Virus record (IMG/VR): IMGVR_UViG_3300030329_003954
Span: 27,107-91,106 of that record
DNA: 64,000 bases
Strand: one strand, 5' to 3'
Source: a virus
The translations under genes and the position numbers were made by a program. The notes beneath the pieces are model-generated. The model saw nothing but the letters and a program-made list of their open reading frames with translations, did not search any database and was not told the DNA's origin. Shown here piece after piece: positions 16,902 through 25,411 of this stretch. Within the stretch, counting starts at the first letter, position 1. Each line of letters begins with the position of its first letter.

Positions 16902-17936
16902 ATGCCACAACTAAGTTTCCAGGGTGTCAACTCCAAGTGTGAGGGTTGCCCTGCGTTGAAGATGAATCTACCGACGCATACGATCTTGGACTATGAGTAC
17001 AAAAACACTCCAGTAGACATCCTCTTCATATCTGATTCAGCAAAGATGTTTGAAGGTGAGTTTACCGCCTTTCGACCGCAAGAGTACAGCATCATCCAGC
17101 GTGAGCTTGCCAGATTTTCAAAGGATTGGGATGTTGGCTATACAACCGCTGTAAAGTGTCCCAATATTACTTCTGAGAATCTCAGCACTGGTATAAAAAA
17201 ATCATGTAAGATTCACCTACATGATACAATCGATCACTACAAGCCTCGACTTGTCTTCGCTTGTGGAAAGGTCGCGACCACCCTTTTATATGGTAAAGCA
17301 AAGGAGGAGAGTAAGATTCGAGGCAAGGTTGATACCTTGGCAACGGAGACTGGGACAGAGTTCCAGGTTGTCCCAGTTATTCACCCGTTCCAAGTCGTGG
17401 CAGAGCCTAAGAACGCTTATCTTTTCAGGACCGACCTAGAGAATGCTCTAAATAACGAGCTATTAGGGAAGGCTACAGACGCTCAAGTGGACCATACTCT
17501 TGCTTTGAGCATAGGGGAATTGGACGAGGTAAGTGGTGATTTTATTGATACCAACATGGATCTTGCTGTGGATATTGAGACTACGGGTCTCAATTTTCTT
17601 GAGGATACAATTCACACAATCTCAATGACGCTTGTCAATCGCGATAGTGGTGAGCTTGGCAGAACCTTAGTATTACCCATTGATCATAAAGAAGCAAAGC
17701 TTGGTTATAAGGTGAAAGGTGCTTTTATGCGATTCATCTGTCAGGCTATGGCGAATAAAAATAACAGAAAGATATTGCAGAATGCGGGTTTCGACCTTAA
17801 GTTCTTGAAGAGGTATGGTGTCGAAGATGTGTATAATGTTTACGACACTAAACTCCTCCAACACCTATACAAAGAGGATGTTCCTAAGTCGCTTGCTGAT
17901 CTCGTGTACTACTACTTCCCAGAAGAAAAGTTCTAA
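16902..17936 (+). CDS. Uracil-DNA-glycosylase-like domain fused to 3'-5' exonuclease (DNA polymerase A part 1)
   Basis: A 344-residue protein. Residues 1-190 resemble the SPO1-polymerase-related uracil-DNA glycosylases: CEGCPAL at 14-20, a GYTTAVKCP segment near 79, and the late VIHPFQV motif. Residues about 220-344 form a DnaQ-like proofreading exonuclease with LAVDIETTGLN (Asp/Glu pair) and NAGFDLKFLKRYGV ... YDTKLLQHL. The polymerase continues in the next two frames, reproducing the SPO1 type architecture as separate polypeptides. Leaderless start 6 nt after TATCAT. Confidence 0.8.
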   Translation: MPQLSFQGVNSKCEGCPALKMNLPTHTILDYEYKNTPVDILFISDSAKMFEGEFTAFRPQEYSIIQRELARFSKDWDVGYTTAVKCPNITSENLSTGIKKSCKIHLHDTIDHYKPRLVFACGKVATTLLYGKAKEESKIRGKVDTLATETGTEFQVVPVIHPFQVVAEPKNAYLFRTDLENALNNELLGKATDAQVDHTLALSIGELDEVSGDFIDTNMDLAVDIETTGLNFLEDTIHTISMTLVNRDSGELGRTLVLPIDHKEAKLGYKVKGAFMRFICQAMANKNNRKILQNAGFDLKFLKRYGVEDVYNVYDTKLLQHLYKEDVPKSLADLVYYYFPEEKF

Positions 17937-18460
17937 TGCTAACAGTTGAAGGTAAGAAGTTTGATTGGAAGAATATCCCATTGATTCAATGCGTTGAGGG
18001 TAATGCAAAGGATACCTATGCCACCGCAAAGGTGTATGTAAAACTACTCGAAGAGGTTCGTCAGAAGAAGTTAGAGCACCTATACGAGAAGTTAATCGCA
18101 CCTCTGACAGTTGCCTTTCGTGACATGGAGTTTGAAGGATTGCTTATCGATGAGGATAAGCTCAACGAGTTGGATCAGCAACTTCAAGACAAGCTCAAAC
18201 TGGCTGACATTGCTTTGCGAGACGCTGCTGGTTTGGAGGAGGACGCCAACCTTAATTCCACTAATCAGCTTGTGAAAATTATCTATTCATTTGAGAAGAA
18301 TGATGAAGGTGAATGGATTCAAGTTGACGACTTCGGTCTTGGACTGTATCCTTTCGAGTTTACTAAAAAGGGCGCACCTTCTACCAACGAAGAAACGTTG
18401 ACTAAGGTGAAAGCCATGGTTGAAGAAGAGTTCACAGCGAGAGGCTTGAAGGTTGAATAA
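17936..18460 (+). CDS. DNA polymerase A part 2 (exonuclease end and thumb)
   Basis: A 174-residue protein matching the middle of a family-A polymerase: the last exonuclease helices (AKDTYATAKVYVKLLEEV) and the helical linker and thumb entry (LIAPLTVAFRDMEFEGLLIDEDKLNEL). It has no catalytic site of its own. The ATG overlaps the upstream stop (TAATG), so it looks like a stable coupled split, not a random frameshift. Confidence 0.75.
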   Translation: MLTVEGKKFDWKNIPLIQCVEGNAKDTYATAKVYVKLLEEVRQKKLEHLYEKLIAPLTVAFRDMEFEGLLIDEDKLNELDQQLQDKLKLADIALRDAAGLEEDANLNSTNQLVKIIYSFEKNDEGEWIQVDDFGLGLYPFEFTKKGAPSTNEETLTKVKAMVEEEFTARGLKVE

Positions 18461-19517
18461 CGAAGAAGTAAGCATCGCCAAGGCAGTCCTGAACAACATG
18501 TCGAATGACCAGTTGAAGGCTGCTAAGAAGTTCTTTGATCGTTTCTCGGAGTATAAAAAGCTGACCAAGCTTCACTCTGTTTACATTGAAGGTGCTCGCA
18601 CCGCACTACAGAATACTGGTAACAGTAGAATGTATGTGAAGTATAACATCGATGGTACGGTTACAGGGCGAATCTCAAACTCTGGTGCCAACGTTGGTAG
18701 GAAGAAGACTGATAAAATTGGAGTGTCCTTCCACACTCTTCCTCGTGAGTCACTTGATGTAAATATTCGTGATTACGTGGTAGCCCCAGAGGGTCACGAC
18801 TTTATCACGATCGACATGAAAGCCATGGAGCTAAGAGTTCTCGCTCATGTTGCCAATGAGGAGAACATGATTCACGCCTTTAAATCTGGCGTGGACTTGC
18901 ACAGCTATTCTGCTGGATTGACGTTCAATAAGGACCCCAAAGATGTGAGTAAACTTGAACGACAGATCGCGAAAGAAGTGAGCTTCTTAACAGTGTATGG
19001 CGGAACTGCATACACTCTTGCTTCGAAGCGTAACATTCCAGAGGATCGCGCTGAGGAGATTATCAATAGTTGGCTAGCGGCTTTCCCAGGTGTAGGCCGA
19101 TACATGAACACTATCGACGAATACATTAAACAGTTTGGTTACGCTAAGACCATCTTCGGTCGTTATCGCCACCTCCCTAATGTCCGCTCACCATTCAAGG
19201 GCGTCCGTCGCGAGGCGTTCCGACAAGGTTTGAACTTTACAATTCAATCTGCCGCCAGCGATATCCTACTGTGCGGTATGCTTGGTGTGATTGAGAAGCT
19301 TAAGGGTATGAAGGCTAAAGTTGTAGCCACTGTTCACGACTCAATTGAACTCATAGCTCCTAAAGAAGAGACTAGGAGGGTCGTTGAAATTGTTAGCGAC
19401 GAGCTTGAAAACTACCACTATCTAAAAGACAACTTCAACATTCACTTGAAGGTACCGCTGGGTGTTGATGTTGAAGTTGGTTCTAGCTTTGGTAATGGTG
19501 TTGAGTATGAACTTTAA
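18453..19517 (+). CDS. DNA polymerase A part 3 (polymerase domain)
   Basis: A 354-residue palm and fingers domain. Motif A is ITIDMKAMELRVLAH (about 110-124), motif B is RQIAKEVSFLTVYGG (about 159-173), and motif C is VATVHDSIEL (about 280). The catalytic aspartates are present, although motif C reads HDS where many family-A enzymes have HDE. The likely start is TTG at 18453, just inside the previous gene, after GAAGG; an in-frame TGA lies upstream, so it is not continuous with part 2. It replaces the family-B gp43 of T4. Confidence 0.85.
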   Translation: MNNEEVSIAKAVLNNMSNDQLKAAKKFFDRFSEYKKLTKLHSVYIEGARTALQNTGNSRMYVKYNIDGTVTGRISNSGANVGRKKTDKIGVSFHTLPRESLDVNIRDYVVAPEGHDFITIDMKAMELRVLAHVANEENMIHAFKSGVDLHSYSAGLTFNKDPKDVSKLERQIAKEVSFLTVYGGTAYTLASKRNIPEDRAEEIINSWLAAFPGVGRYMNTIDEYIKQFGYAKTIFGRYRHLPNVRSPFKGVRREAFRQGLNFTIQSAASDILLCGMLGVIEKLKGMKAKVVATVHDSIELIAPKEETRRVVEIVSDELENYHYLKDNFNIHLKVPLGVDVEVGSSFGNGVEYEL

Positions 19518-21007
19518 CGACCTAGGTAATCCATCACTCCTAGCCATTTAGGGGCAGTGCTCTTGTGTTGAGTTTGCCATTCTAAAAGACCGAAAGAGCC
19601 GTATCTCCCAAAGTCTCCTGTGAGCCTATACAGCATAAAGAGATCGGCTCCCTCACTAAACCACTCATCGAGATCGATGTAGTAAAGCTGCCGCATACCT
19701 GGATCTCTGTTGGCTGCTACAAATAAGTTTGTAAGCGTTTGATTGTTTTGTGCGGCACCTACACCTACAAGATGCTGACCCCCTTCGTAGGCAAGCAATC
19801 TCAAGCCTCTTTGGTTTGTGTCAATTTTATTTTGCCTAGTGAACACATGGTGATTATTGACTATGTTTGCCTGACAGAGGGTGAGAAGATAGGGTATCGA
19901 AAAGGTCGGAGCTAGCGGAACGTTGTTTAGATTCCCAAAACCACCGCCAAAGTAAGGGGCGACCGCAAATGCATCAGCACTTTCATATGCATTCTGCCAG
20001 TCCATGATCTGCCTATTAATCCAAGGGTTAACACTCTGACCTGCAAGCACTCGTACAAGTCTCCTGTCATTTAACTGATTATACATGTTAGAGAACAGGT
20101 TGAAAACTTCCACTGATCTTTGAGAATAAAATAACCAGCCAGCGTGCCAAGGCTGTGGATTAAGCCCCAAAGCCATGCCTTCATTTTGTGCGTAAGTATT
20201 TTGATCGAAGATTCCGTTCCATACTTCATTACTATATTCCAAATAAATTGTAAGTGATGGGTCTAGAGCGATTCGACATAATAAAGCAAGATACTGAACA
20301 TATAGGTCGTTTGCCATGTGAGGCACACAGATCCACATGTTCTTACATGTCTTGTTGCACAGATCAATCATGTACAACGGGTGGACACCTTCTGATGTAG
20401 CCTGCGTGTAATTATAAAAGTTGGTAGCATCATACCAATTGATCACAGGATTATCGTTGGTCCTACCCCAATTCATGAACCTAATCGTATCGAAAGGCTC
20501 CAAGCTCTTCATGAAATCAGGATGAAATATTCTTTGTGAGTTATCATATCCAGGTAAGTAGACTCTAATATTTTCAATGGGCTGGACGATGTCAGTAATT
20601 CTAAGTGTAAAATACCCATCGCTTGGGACCTGTAAATTAATTTTAATGTGGCCTTGAGTCTGTTGAACTATTGTAACAGAACCATTACCTCCTGCTAAGG
20701 GTTGGACAGTTCCGACACCGTCGTATCGAATATTGTAGATGCCGTCAGGGTAGTTGGGAGAACCATTGGAGAATATGATAGATTCAATCCACTGATTAGA
20801 CTGAAGACTCTGAGGCCATCCCAACTCATCTGTAATGACTGTTGGGCCTGTGCCCCATGAGAATGGACTTGCTTGGTGGCTTATCCATTCACGGGAGCTT
20901 TTAAAAGCGTCTACGAAGGGAGTCTGCTGGTGCCAGTCAGTGACTGTCTCTAAATTAATACCAACAGGGCCTTGTGGGGCGAGAGCGAGCAGCATTGAAA
21001 GTAGCAT
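19514..21007 (-). CDS. Secreted glycoside hydrolase, clan-A-like
   Basis: A 497-residue protein starting with a short hydrophobic leader (MLLSMLLALA). It resembles TIM-barrel glycoside hydrolases of bacterial origin. YLEYSNEVWN places a clan-A Asn-Glu acid/base at Glu261, and LLAYEGGQH gives a likely nucleophile at Glu408. Substrate is unknown; it could degrade host capsule or exopolysaccharide. It is the second gene of a minus-strand unit behind a late-type promoter box, 18 nt after the basic protein gene, so it is probably made late and is virion-associated or released at lysis. Confidence 0.72.
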   Translation of the reverse strand: MLLSMLLALAPQGPVGINLETVTDWHQQTPFVDAFKSSREWISHQASPFSWGTGPTVITDELGWPQSLQSNQWIESIIFSNGSPNYPDGIYNIRYDGVGTVQPLAGGNGSVTIVQQTQGHIKINLQVPSDGYFTLRITDIVQPIENIRVYLPGYDNSQRIFHPDFMKSLEPFDTIRFMNWGRTNDNPVINWYDATNFYNYTQATSEGVHPLYMIDLCNKTCKNMWICVPHMANDLYVQYLALLCRIALDPSLTIYLEYSNEVWNGIFDQNTYAQNEGMALGLNPQPWHAGWLFYSQRSVEVFNLFSNMYNQLNDRRLVRVLAGQSVNPWINRQIMDWQNAYESADAFAVAPYFGGGFGNLNNVPLAPTFSIPYLLTLCQANIVNNHHVFTRQNKIDTNQRGLRLLAYEGGQHLVGVGAAQNNQTLTNLFVAANRDPGMRQLYYIDLDEWFSEGADLFMLYRLTGDFGRYGSFGLLEWQTQHKSTAPKWLGVMDYLGR

Positions 21008-21025
21008 ACCTTTATATAGGCATGG

Positions 21026-21979
21026 CTACTTTCTTATTCTTCTACCTTGTTTGTCGAATTTGAGCACGCCCATATCCTTCATCAATTGAATGTTGGCTGC
21101 CCCGGTCTTTTTACCCATCGCTCTCTTCTTAGCAGCGATCTTAGACTCCTGACCTCTGACACCCATTTTGTTGACATTCTTTTTGGACATAGGCTTCTCA
21201 CTAGTGCCTTTCTTAAAGTTTTCTTTACCGCCCTTTACATCCTTTTTTACCGGGATTTGACGAGTCGGAGCACTTGGGCCTTCCGCACCTTTAGCAGGTT
21301 GAATTCTTTCTCTGCGGAACTTGCCACCGCTTCTTCCAATAGCGGCTCTGCGGCTAGGGTTCTTCTTCTTTGACACAGGCTTAGGATCTTTTTTAGCCTT
21401 TTCCTTCTTGTATGCCTCGGGATCACCTCCAGCCTGCTGAATTGAAGCAGGTGTGGTTTTCATTCGAGGATCGTTTTCTTCTTTAACACAGTTGGGGACC
21501 ATCTTTTTACCCTTCTTCTTTAATCCTTTCTGAGTCCAGCCGACCCAACACCTTTCAGCTAAATCTAATCTTGCATTTTTCACACGACGAAGCATTGCCT
21601 TGGGAACAACTTTAGGCTTTCCTTCGTTGAGTAACTTATTCACGATCATTTCACTCATTCTGTCTAAAGCGTCAGAGTTTATATCGGTTGAACAATTCCA
21701 TCTACGACGAGCCGCCTTACCACGCTCACCTGTCCATCCTCTACTTCTAGCACAGAATGACTTCCGACGTTTAGCCGCTTTGCTGCCGGGTTTCAGTTTG
21801 GAGGGAGGTGTGGTCACAGCAGTCTTCAGTTTAGAGCCTGGGTTTTGACGACGATACTTCTCAACACCTTTCTGTGTCAACCCAGCACCGCTTTTAGTAG
21901 ACCTCTTGTGCCCACCCTTCTGTGTCATACCAGACATATCACCTTTTTCTAGCAAAGCTTGCTTAAACTTTCCAACCAT
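21026..21979 (-). CDS. Basic late protein with DUF6321-like cysteine motif
   Basis: A 317-residue protein, extremely Lys/Arg-rich. Residues about 29-95 contain GLTQKGVEKYRRQNPGSKLKTAV and KAAKRRKSFCARSRGWTG ... RRRWNC, a pattern I know from phage DUF6321-type proteins. A second Cys/Trp module lies near 140-165. The C-terminal half is Lys/Pro/Gly-rich and probably disordered. A GGGGTAAATA box and AGGAG precede the start. The charge suggests a DNA-binding or packaged protein; function unproven. Confidence 0.65.
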   Translation of the reverse strand: MVGKFKQALLEKGDMSGMTQKGGHKRSTKSGAGLTQKGVEKYRRQNPGSKLKTAVTTPPSKLKPGSKAAKRRKSFCARSRGWTGERGKAARRRWNCSTDINSDALDRMSEMIVNKLLNEGKPKVVPKAMLRRVKNARLDLAERCWVGWTQKGLKKKGKKMVPNCVKEENDPRMKTTPASIQQAGGDPEAYKKEKAKKDPKPVSKKKNPSRRAAIGRSGGKFRRERIQPAKGAEGPSAPTRQIPVKKDVKGGKENFKKGTSEKPMSKKNVNKMGVRGQESKIAAKKRAMGKKTGAANIQLMKDMGVLKFDKQGRRIRK

Positions 21980-21982
21980 GGC

Positions 21983-21988
21983 TATAAT
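21983..21988 (+). promoter_or_regulatory. -10 box TATAAT upstream of thyX
   Basis: TATAAT 22 nt before the ThyX ATG, leaving a leader of roughly 15 nt without a Shine-Dalgarno. The box lies next to the start codon of the divergent basic protein gene. Confidence 0.45.
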
Positions 21989-21998
21989 ACTCCTATCC

Positions 21999-22008
21999 TA
22001 TTTACCCC
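21999..22008 (-). promoter_or_regulatory. Late-type promoter box GGGGTAAATA
   Basis: Read on the minus strand as GGGGTAAATA, followed by AGGAG and the ATG at 21979. It matches the other late boxes of the window and drives the basic protein and glycoside hydrolase pair. Confidence 0.55.
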
Positions 22009-22009
22009 T

Positions 22010-22786
22010 ATGATAGACTTTCTTCAAGATAAAAAGAGTTCCGTTTCTTTGGTTGATCGCATGATGGCTGACTCAGCCCTTAAAACTGTCAACGCAGCTA
22101 GATGTTCTTATGATAATGAGAAAGACCTATTTGATGATAGAGATAGGAAGCTTACAAATTTTCTGTGGAAACATGAGCACACATCTCCCTTCCGTCACAG
22201 CTACTATACATTTCAATTGAAGCTGCCAATTTTTGTGGCTAGGCAGTTAATGAAATATCAGGTTGGTTCGGGGTTTAGGTCAGTAGAGGCTGACGGAAGG
22301 GAGATATTTATTGAGGAGTTTGATCATTTGTATGATATTGACAAGGGCTGCTCCTGGAATGAAGTCAGCGGTAGATACACTAGGACATCGGATGATTATT
22401 ATCTCCCGACAGAGTTGAGATCTAATCCTCCTCATGGAAACAAGCAATCATCTGAGGAATATGAAAACCCCATGGATGAGAATACCATGGGTTATATGTA
22501 TCCAGGTGAGATTATTGAATATATGGATCAGCTATGCACTAATTCCCTACACATGTATAATCGAATGATTAAAAACGGTGTAGCTAAAGAGCAAGCAAGA
22601 GGCATCCTTCCCCAATGCATGTATACCAAGGCATACTGGACTCTCAGCCTGCAAAGTGTTATTTGGTTCTTGCATCAACGTCTAAAGCCAGACGCTCAGT
22701 ATGAGATTAGGATGCTGGCTGAAGGCATCTACGAATTGATGAGAGATGATCTTTGCAAACTAGGCATTACAAAGGAGAGTCTGTGA
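22010..22786 (+). CDS. thyX: FAD-dependent thymidylate synthase
   Basis: Makes dTMP from dUMP. It is 258 residues. The ThyX signature is split. RQLMKYQVGS (about 78-87) stands where RHR...S is usual, and the WNEVSGRY part follows only at 116-123, separated by an insertion of about 30 residues. HEHTSPFRHSYYTFQLKLPIFVARQ (54-79) and a C-terminal RLKPDAQYEIRMLA stretch are typical of the family. The start is the ATG at 22010; an upstream in-frame codon would cross the divergent gene's promoter. The next gene overlaps by GTGA. Confidence 0.85.
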   Translation: MIDFLQDKKSSVSLVDRMMADSALKTVNAARCSYDNEKDLFDDRDRKLTNFLWKHEHTSPFRHSYYTFQLKLPIFVARQLMKYQVGSGFRSVEADGREIFIEEFDHLYDIDKGCSWNEVSGRYTRTSDDYYLPTELRSNPPHGNKQSSEEYENPMDENTMGYMYPGEIIEYMDQLCTNSLHMYNRMIKNGVAKEQARGILPQCMYTKAYWTLSLQSVIWFLHQRLKPDAQYEIRMLAEGIYELMRDDLCKLGITKESL

Positions 22787-23835
22787 AGAAATGCCTGATC
22801 ATTGGAGACACTCACTATGATACCAAATGTGAAGGCTATCTCCAAAGCCAAATAGAATCTACGATTAGGCTTGTCAATGAGCACAAGCCAACTCATATTG
22901 TTTTCCTTGGTGACATCTATCACCATCGAAAGCCTTCACCTGATGTGATCGTAGAAACTCATAAGATGTTTCAGAAACTGGCTCTTATCCCAGGTCTAAA
23001 ACTCATGTATGTGCTTAGAGGGAACCATGATTCGCAAAATAGAAACGATGACGGGTTGACTGCGCTGGAAACACTTTGCTACCCAGGGTCAAAAGTGCGG
23101 CTTGTCCAGCAGACTCACGTTGATACTAATCTTAAGTTATTACTAATACCACACTATGAAAATGAAGAAACGATTAAGGAACACTTACGTAGAGGACCTG
23201 ATGATAATTATATCGCTTTCGGCCATTTCAGCTACTGTCCTGATCACCTTGGCATTCGTGGCTTTAACTCTAGCCTTACGCTGAAAGACTTTGAATGTCG
23301 TACAATTCTTGGTCACATTCATAAGTATTTAGAGGATGAGCACGTAACTATTCTCGGAACTCCCTGGTCTACAAACTTCGGAGAAGCTGATAATGAACAT
23401 TACGTTGGCATCCTAGAGGAAACTCCTAACGGCTGGGGGCCACTTAATAAATTTAAAGTAGGATTTGGACCTCGCTTCTACGAGGCCCCCTACGATGCTC
23501 TTGAGGCAATGGAAGAGGAGATCTCAGATCCGAGCTACTTTACTCTTCTGCGCGTTACTATTGACAAGTTCTCAGAGGATCCACCTTCTCTTCTTCGCGC
23601 TGACATTGCTAATAAATTTAAAGTGGCTTATGTCGATTTAAAGTTTCAACCCGTTTATGATGATACTTTGAACGAGAGATTGTCGGGCTATGATCCTAAT
23701 GTGCCTTTAACTGTAATTGATGCAGATATCATTGGGAAGTATATCGAAGAGCAATGCTCCACAATACCTAAGGAGAGATTAGAGGAAGGGCTAAACCTTA
23801 TCAAAGATTATGCAGATCAAGAAGATCACAGCTAA
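22783..23835 (+). CDS. 47: SbcD/Mre11-like nuclease subunit (gp47-like)
   Basis: With gp46 it forms the ATP-dependent nuclease that resects DNA ends for recombination-dependent replication. The GTG start overlaps the thyX stop and follows AAGGAG. The 350-residue protein shows the calcineurin-like phosphoesterase motifs in order: GDTHYD (near 8), GDIYHHRK (near 45), RGNHDS (near 80) and GHIHKY (near 175). These supply the di-manganese ligands. The 3' end overlaps the gp46 start by 26 nt. Confidence 0.92.
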   Translation: MKKCLIIGDTHYDTKCEGYLQSQIESTIRLVNEHKPTHIVFLGDIYHHRKPSPDVIVETHKMFQKLALIPGLKLMYVLRGNHDSQNRNDDGLTALETLCYPGSKVRLVQQTHVDTNLKLLLIPHYENEETIKEHLRRGPDDNYIAFGHFSYCPDHLGIRGFNSSLTLKDFECRTILGHIHKYLEDEHVTILGTPWSTNFGEADNEHYVGILEETPNGWGPLNKFKVGFGPRFYEAPYDALEAMEEEISDPSYFTLLRVTIDKFSEDPPSLLRADIANKFKVAYVDLKFQPVYDDTLNERLSGYDPNVPLTVIDADIIGKYIEEQCSTIPKERLEEGLNLIKDYADQEDHS

Positions 23836-25411
23836 AAACTTCTACTCATTCAAACATTTAGACCTAAACTTCTCGGACCTCGATGGGATAACCAGGATCC
23901 TGGGTCGGAACAAAGATAGTGGAGGATCCAATGGCGCTGGCAAGAGTGCTCTGTTTGAGGCTGTCACCTGGGGCATCTATGGCACCACGATTCGCAAGTC
24001 TACCGAGGCGGCTCTAGTTAACGCTCAGGCTGGCAAGGATTGCTCTGTATGCGTTGAAATTGAAAAGAAGGGTATTGGGACCATCGTAATTACGAGGTCT
24101 AAGAGACCCACTGGTTTGGACGTAGAAGTTAACGGCACCTTGGTAAACAAGTCTAATGCGACTCAAACTCAAGAGGCATTAGAGGAATTGCTTGAGAGCG
24201 ACTACAAATCTTTCCTTGCATCAGTGGTGTTTGGTCAACACTCTACATTCACCTTTCTCGATTCGACCCCAGAAGATAAGCGTAAGATTATTAAGAACTG
24301 TTTTAACCTTGATGACATTTTCTCAAAGCGTGCATCCGTTAAGCAATTAAAGTCTTCGTACCAAGGCGAGTTAAAGGTAATTGGAACTCTGTTAGCTAAT
24401 CTTATCAACGAGAGAGATAAGTTGCAGGCTGAAGTCCCTGATGAGAAGTATAAGCTCATGAAGCTCCCAAGCCTGGAGAATATTCTAAAAGATGAATCCA
24501 AGATCGCTGAAAATGAGAAACACATACGAGAGTATCAACGAGCGATAAAAAAAGAACGTGACCGTCTTCGTAGAGTTAACGATGCAATTAAGGAAGGAGT
24601 CTACGAGGAAGAAAAAGAATGCCATGTCTGTAAAAGCACTTACTCCAAGTCTCAAACAAAAAAGGACATAGCGGAACTTAAGAAAGAAGCGAAAGAGTTA
24701 ACAAGCCAACTTAAAGATAAGGAGATCTTGGTAAAGGACCTCAGAGACATTAATGACACATCAAAGCCGAAGATTTCTTCGTCTGAGTGGGCAAAATACA
24801 ATAAGAAAAATAAACAGATTGAGAATGCTCAAAGTAGCATACATAGATTATCCCAAGTGTCAGCGCAGTTAGAGGAATATGAAGCCAAAAGACTTGAGCT
24901 TGATTCTTTACTTGAGGTTATGAAGTTCTGGGAGATTGCTTTCTCAGAAAAGGGGCTTATTCGTTACATCATTAGGAACATTTTGGATTACTTTAACTTA
25001 CGATCTAACGAGTATGCTTCAATCCTTACTGGTGGACAGTTCTCTTTGGAGTTCAACGATGAACTGTCAGAAACCATTTGTAACAACAACGTAGAGACCA
25101 AGTATATTTCTTTATCTGGGGGTGAGAAAAGGAAGGTCAACCTAGCTATAATGCTTGCCCTTCAAGATCTTAGCTCTAAGATTTCGAGAACTGATTGCAA
25201 CCTCTTGTTCTTTGATGAGGTTTGTGATAACATCGACAATCCTGGTATCTTGGCCGTTAACAGTCTTCTTCGCACTTTAGAATCCCAGAACCCTGAGAAG
25301 AAGGTCTTAGTGATTACACATAATAACTATTTACAGGAACTTCTGGGGGATACGAACGCAATTACAGTTAGAAAACACAAAGGTATTAGCAAGATTAGCA
25401 ATGGCAATTAA
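23810..25411 (+). CDS. 46: SbcC/Rad50-like ATPase subunit (gp46-like)
   Basis: SMC-type ATPase partner of gp47. Walker A is GSNGAGKS at residues 39-46, the zinc-hook motif CHVC lies near residue 270 between two coiled-coil arms, the ABC signature is LSGGEKRK near 440, and Walker B is NLLFFDEVCDNID. At 533 residues it is near T4 gp46 (560) and much shorter than cellular Rad50. It overlaps both gp47 and the nrdJ start, so the three are translationally coupled. Confidence 0.92.
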   Translation: MQIKKITAKNFYSFKHLDLNFSDLDGITRILGRNKDSGGSNGAGKSALFEAVTWGIYGTTIRKSTEAALVNAQAGKDCSVCVEIEKKGIGTIVITRSKRPTGLDVEVNGTLVNKSNATQTQEALEELLESDYKSFLASVVFGQHSTFTFLDSTPEDKRKIIKNCFNLDDIFSKRASVKQLKSSYQGELKVIGTLLANLINERDKLQAEVPDEKYKLMKLPSLENILKDESKIAENEKHIREYQRAIKKERDRLRRVNDAIKEGVYEEEKECHVCKSTYSKSQTKKDIAELKKEAKELTSQLKDKEILVKDLRDINDTSKPKISSSEWAKYNKKNKQIENAQSSIHRLSQVSAQLEEYEAKRLELDSLLEVMKFWEIAFSEKGLIRYIIRNILDYFNLRSNEYASILTGGQFSLEFNDELSETICNNNVETKYISLSGGEKRKVNLAIMLALQDLSSKISRTDCNLLFFDEVCDNIDNPGILAVNSLLRTLESQNPEKKVLVITHNNYLQELLGDTNAITVRKHKGISKISNGN

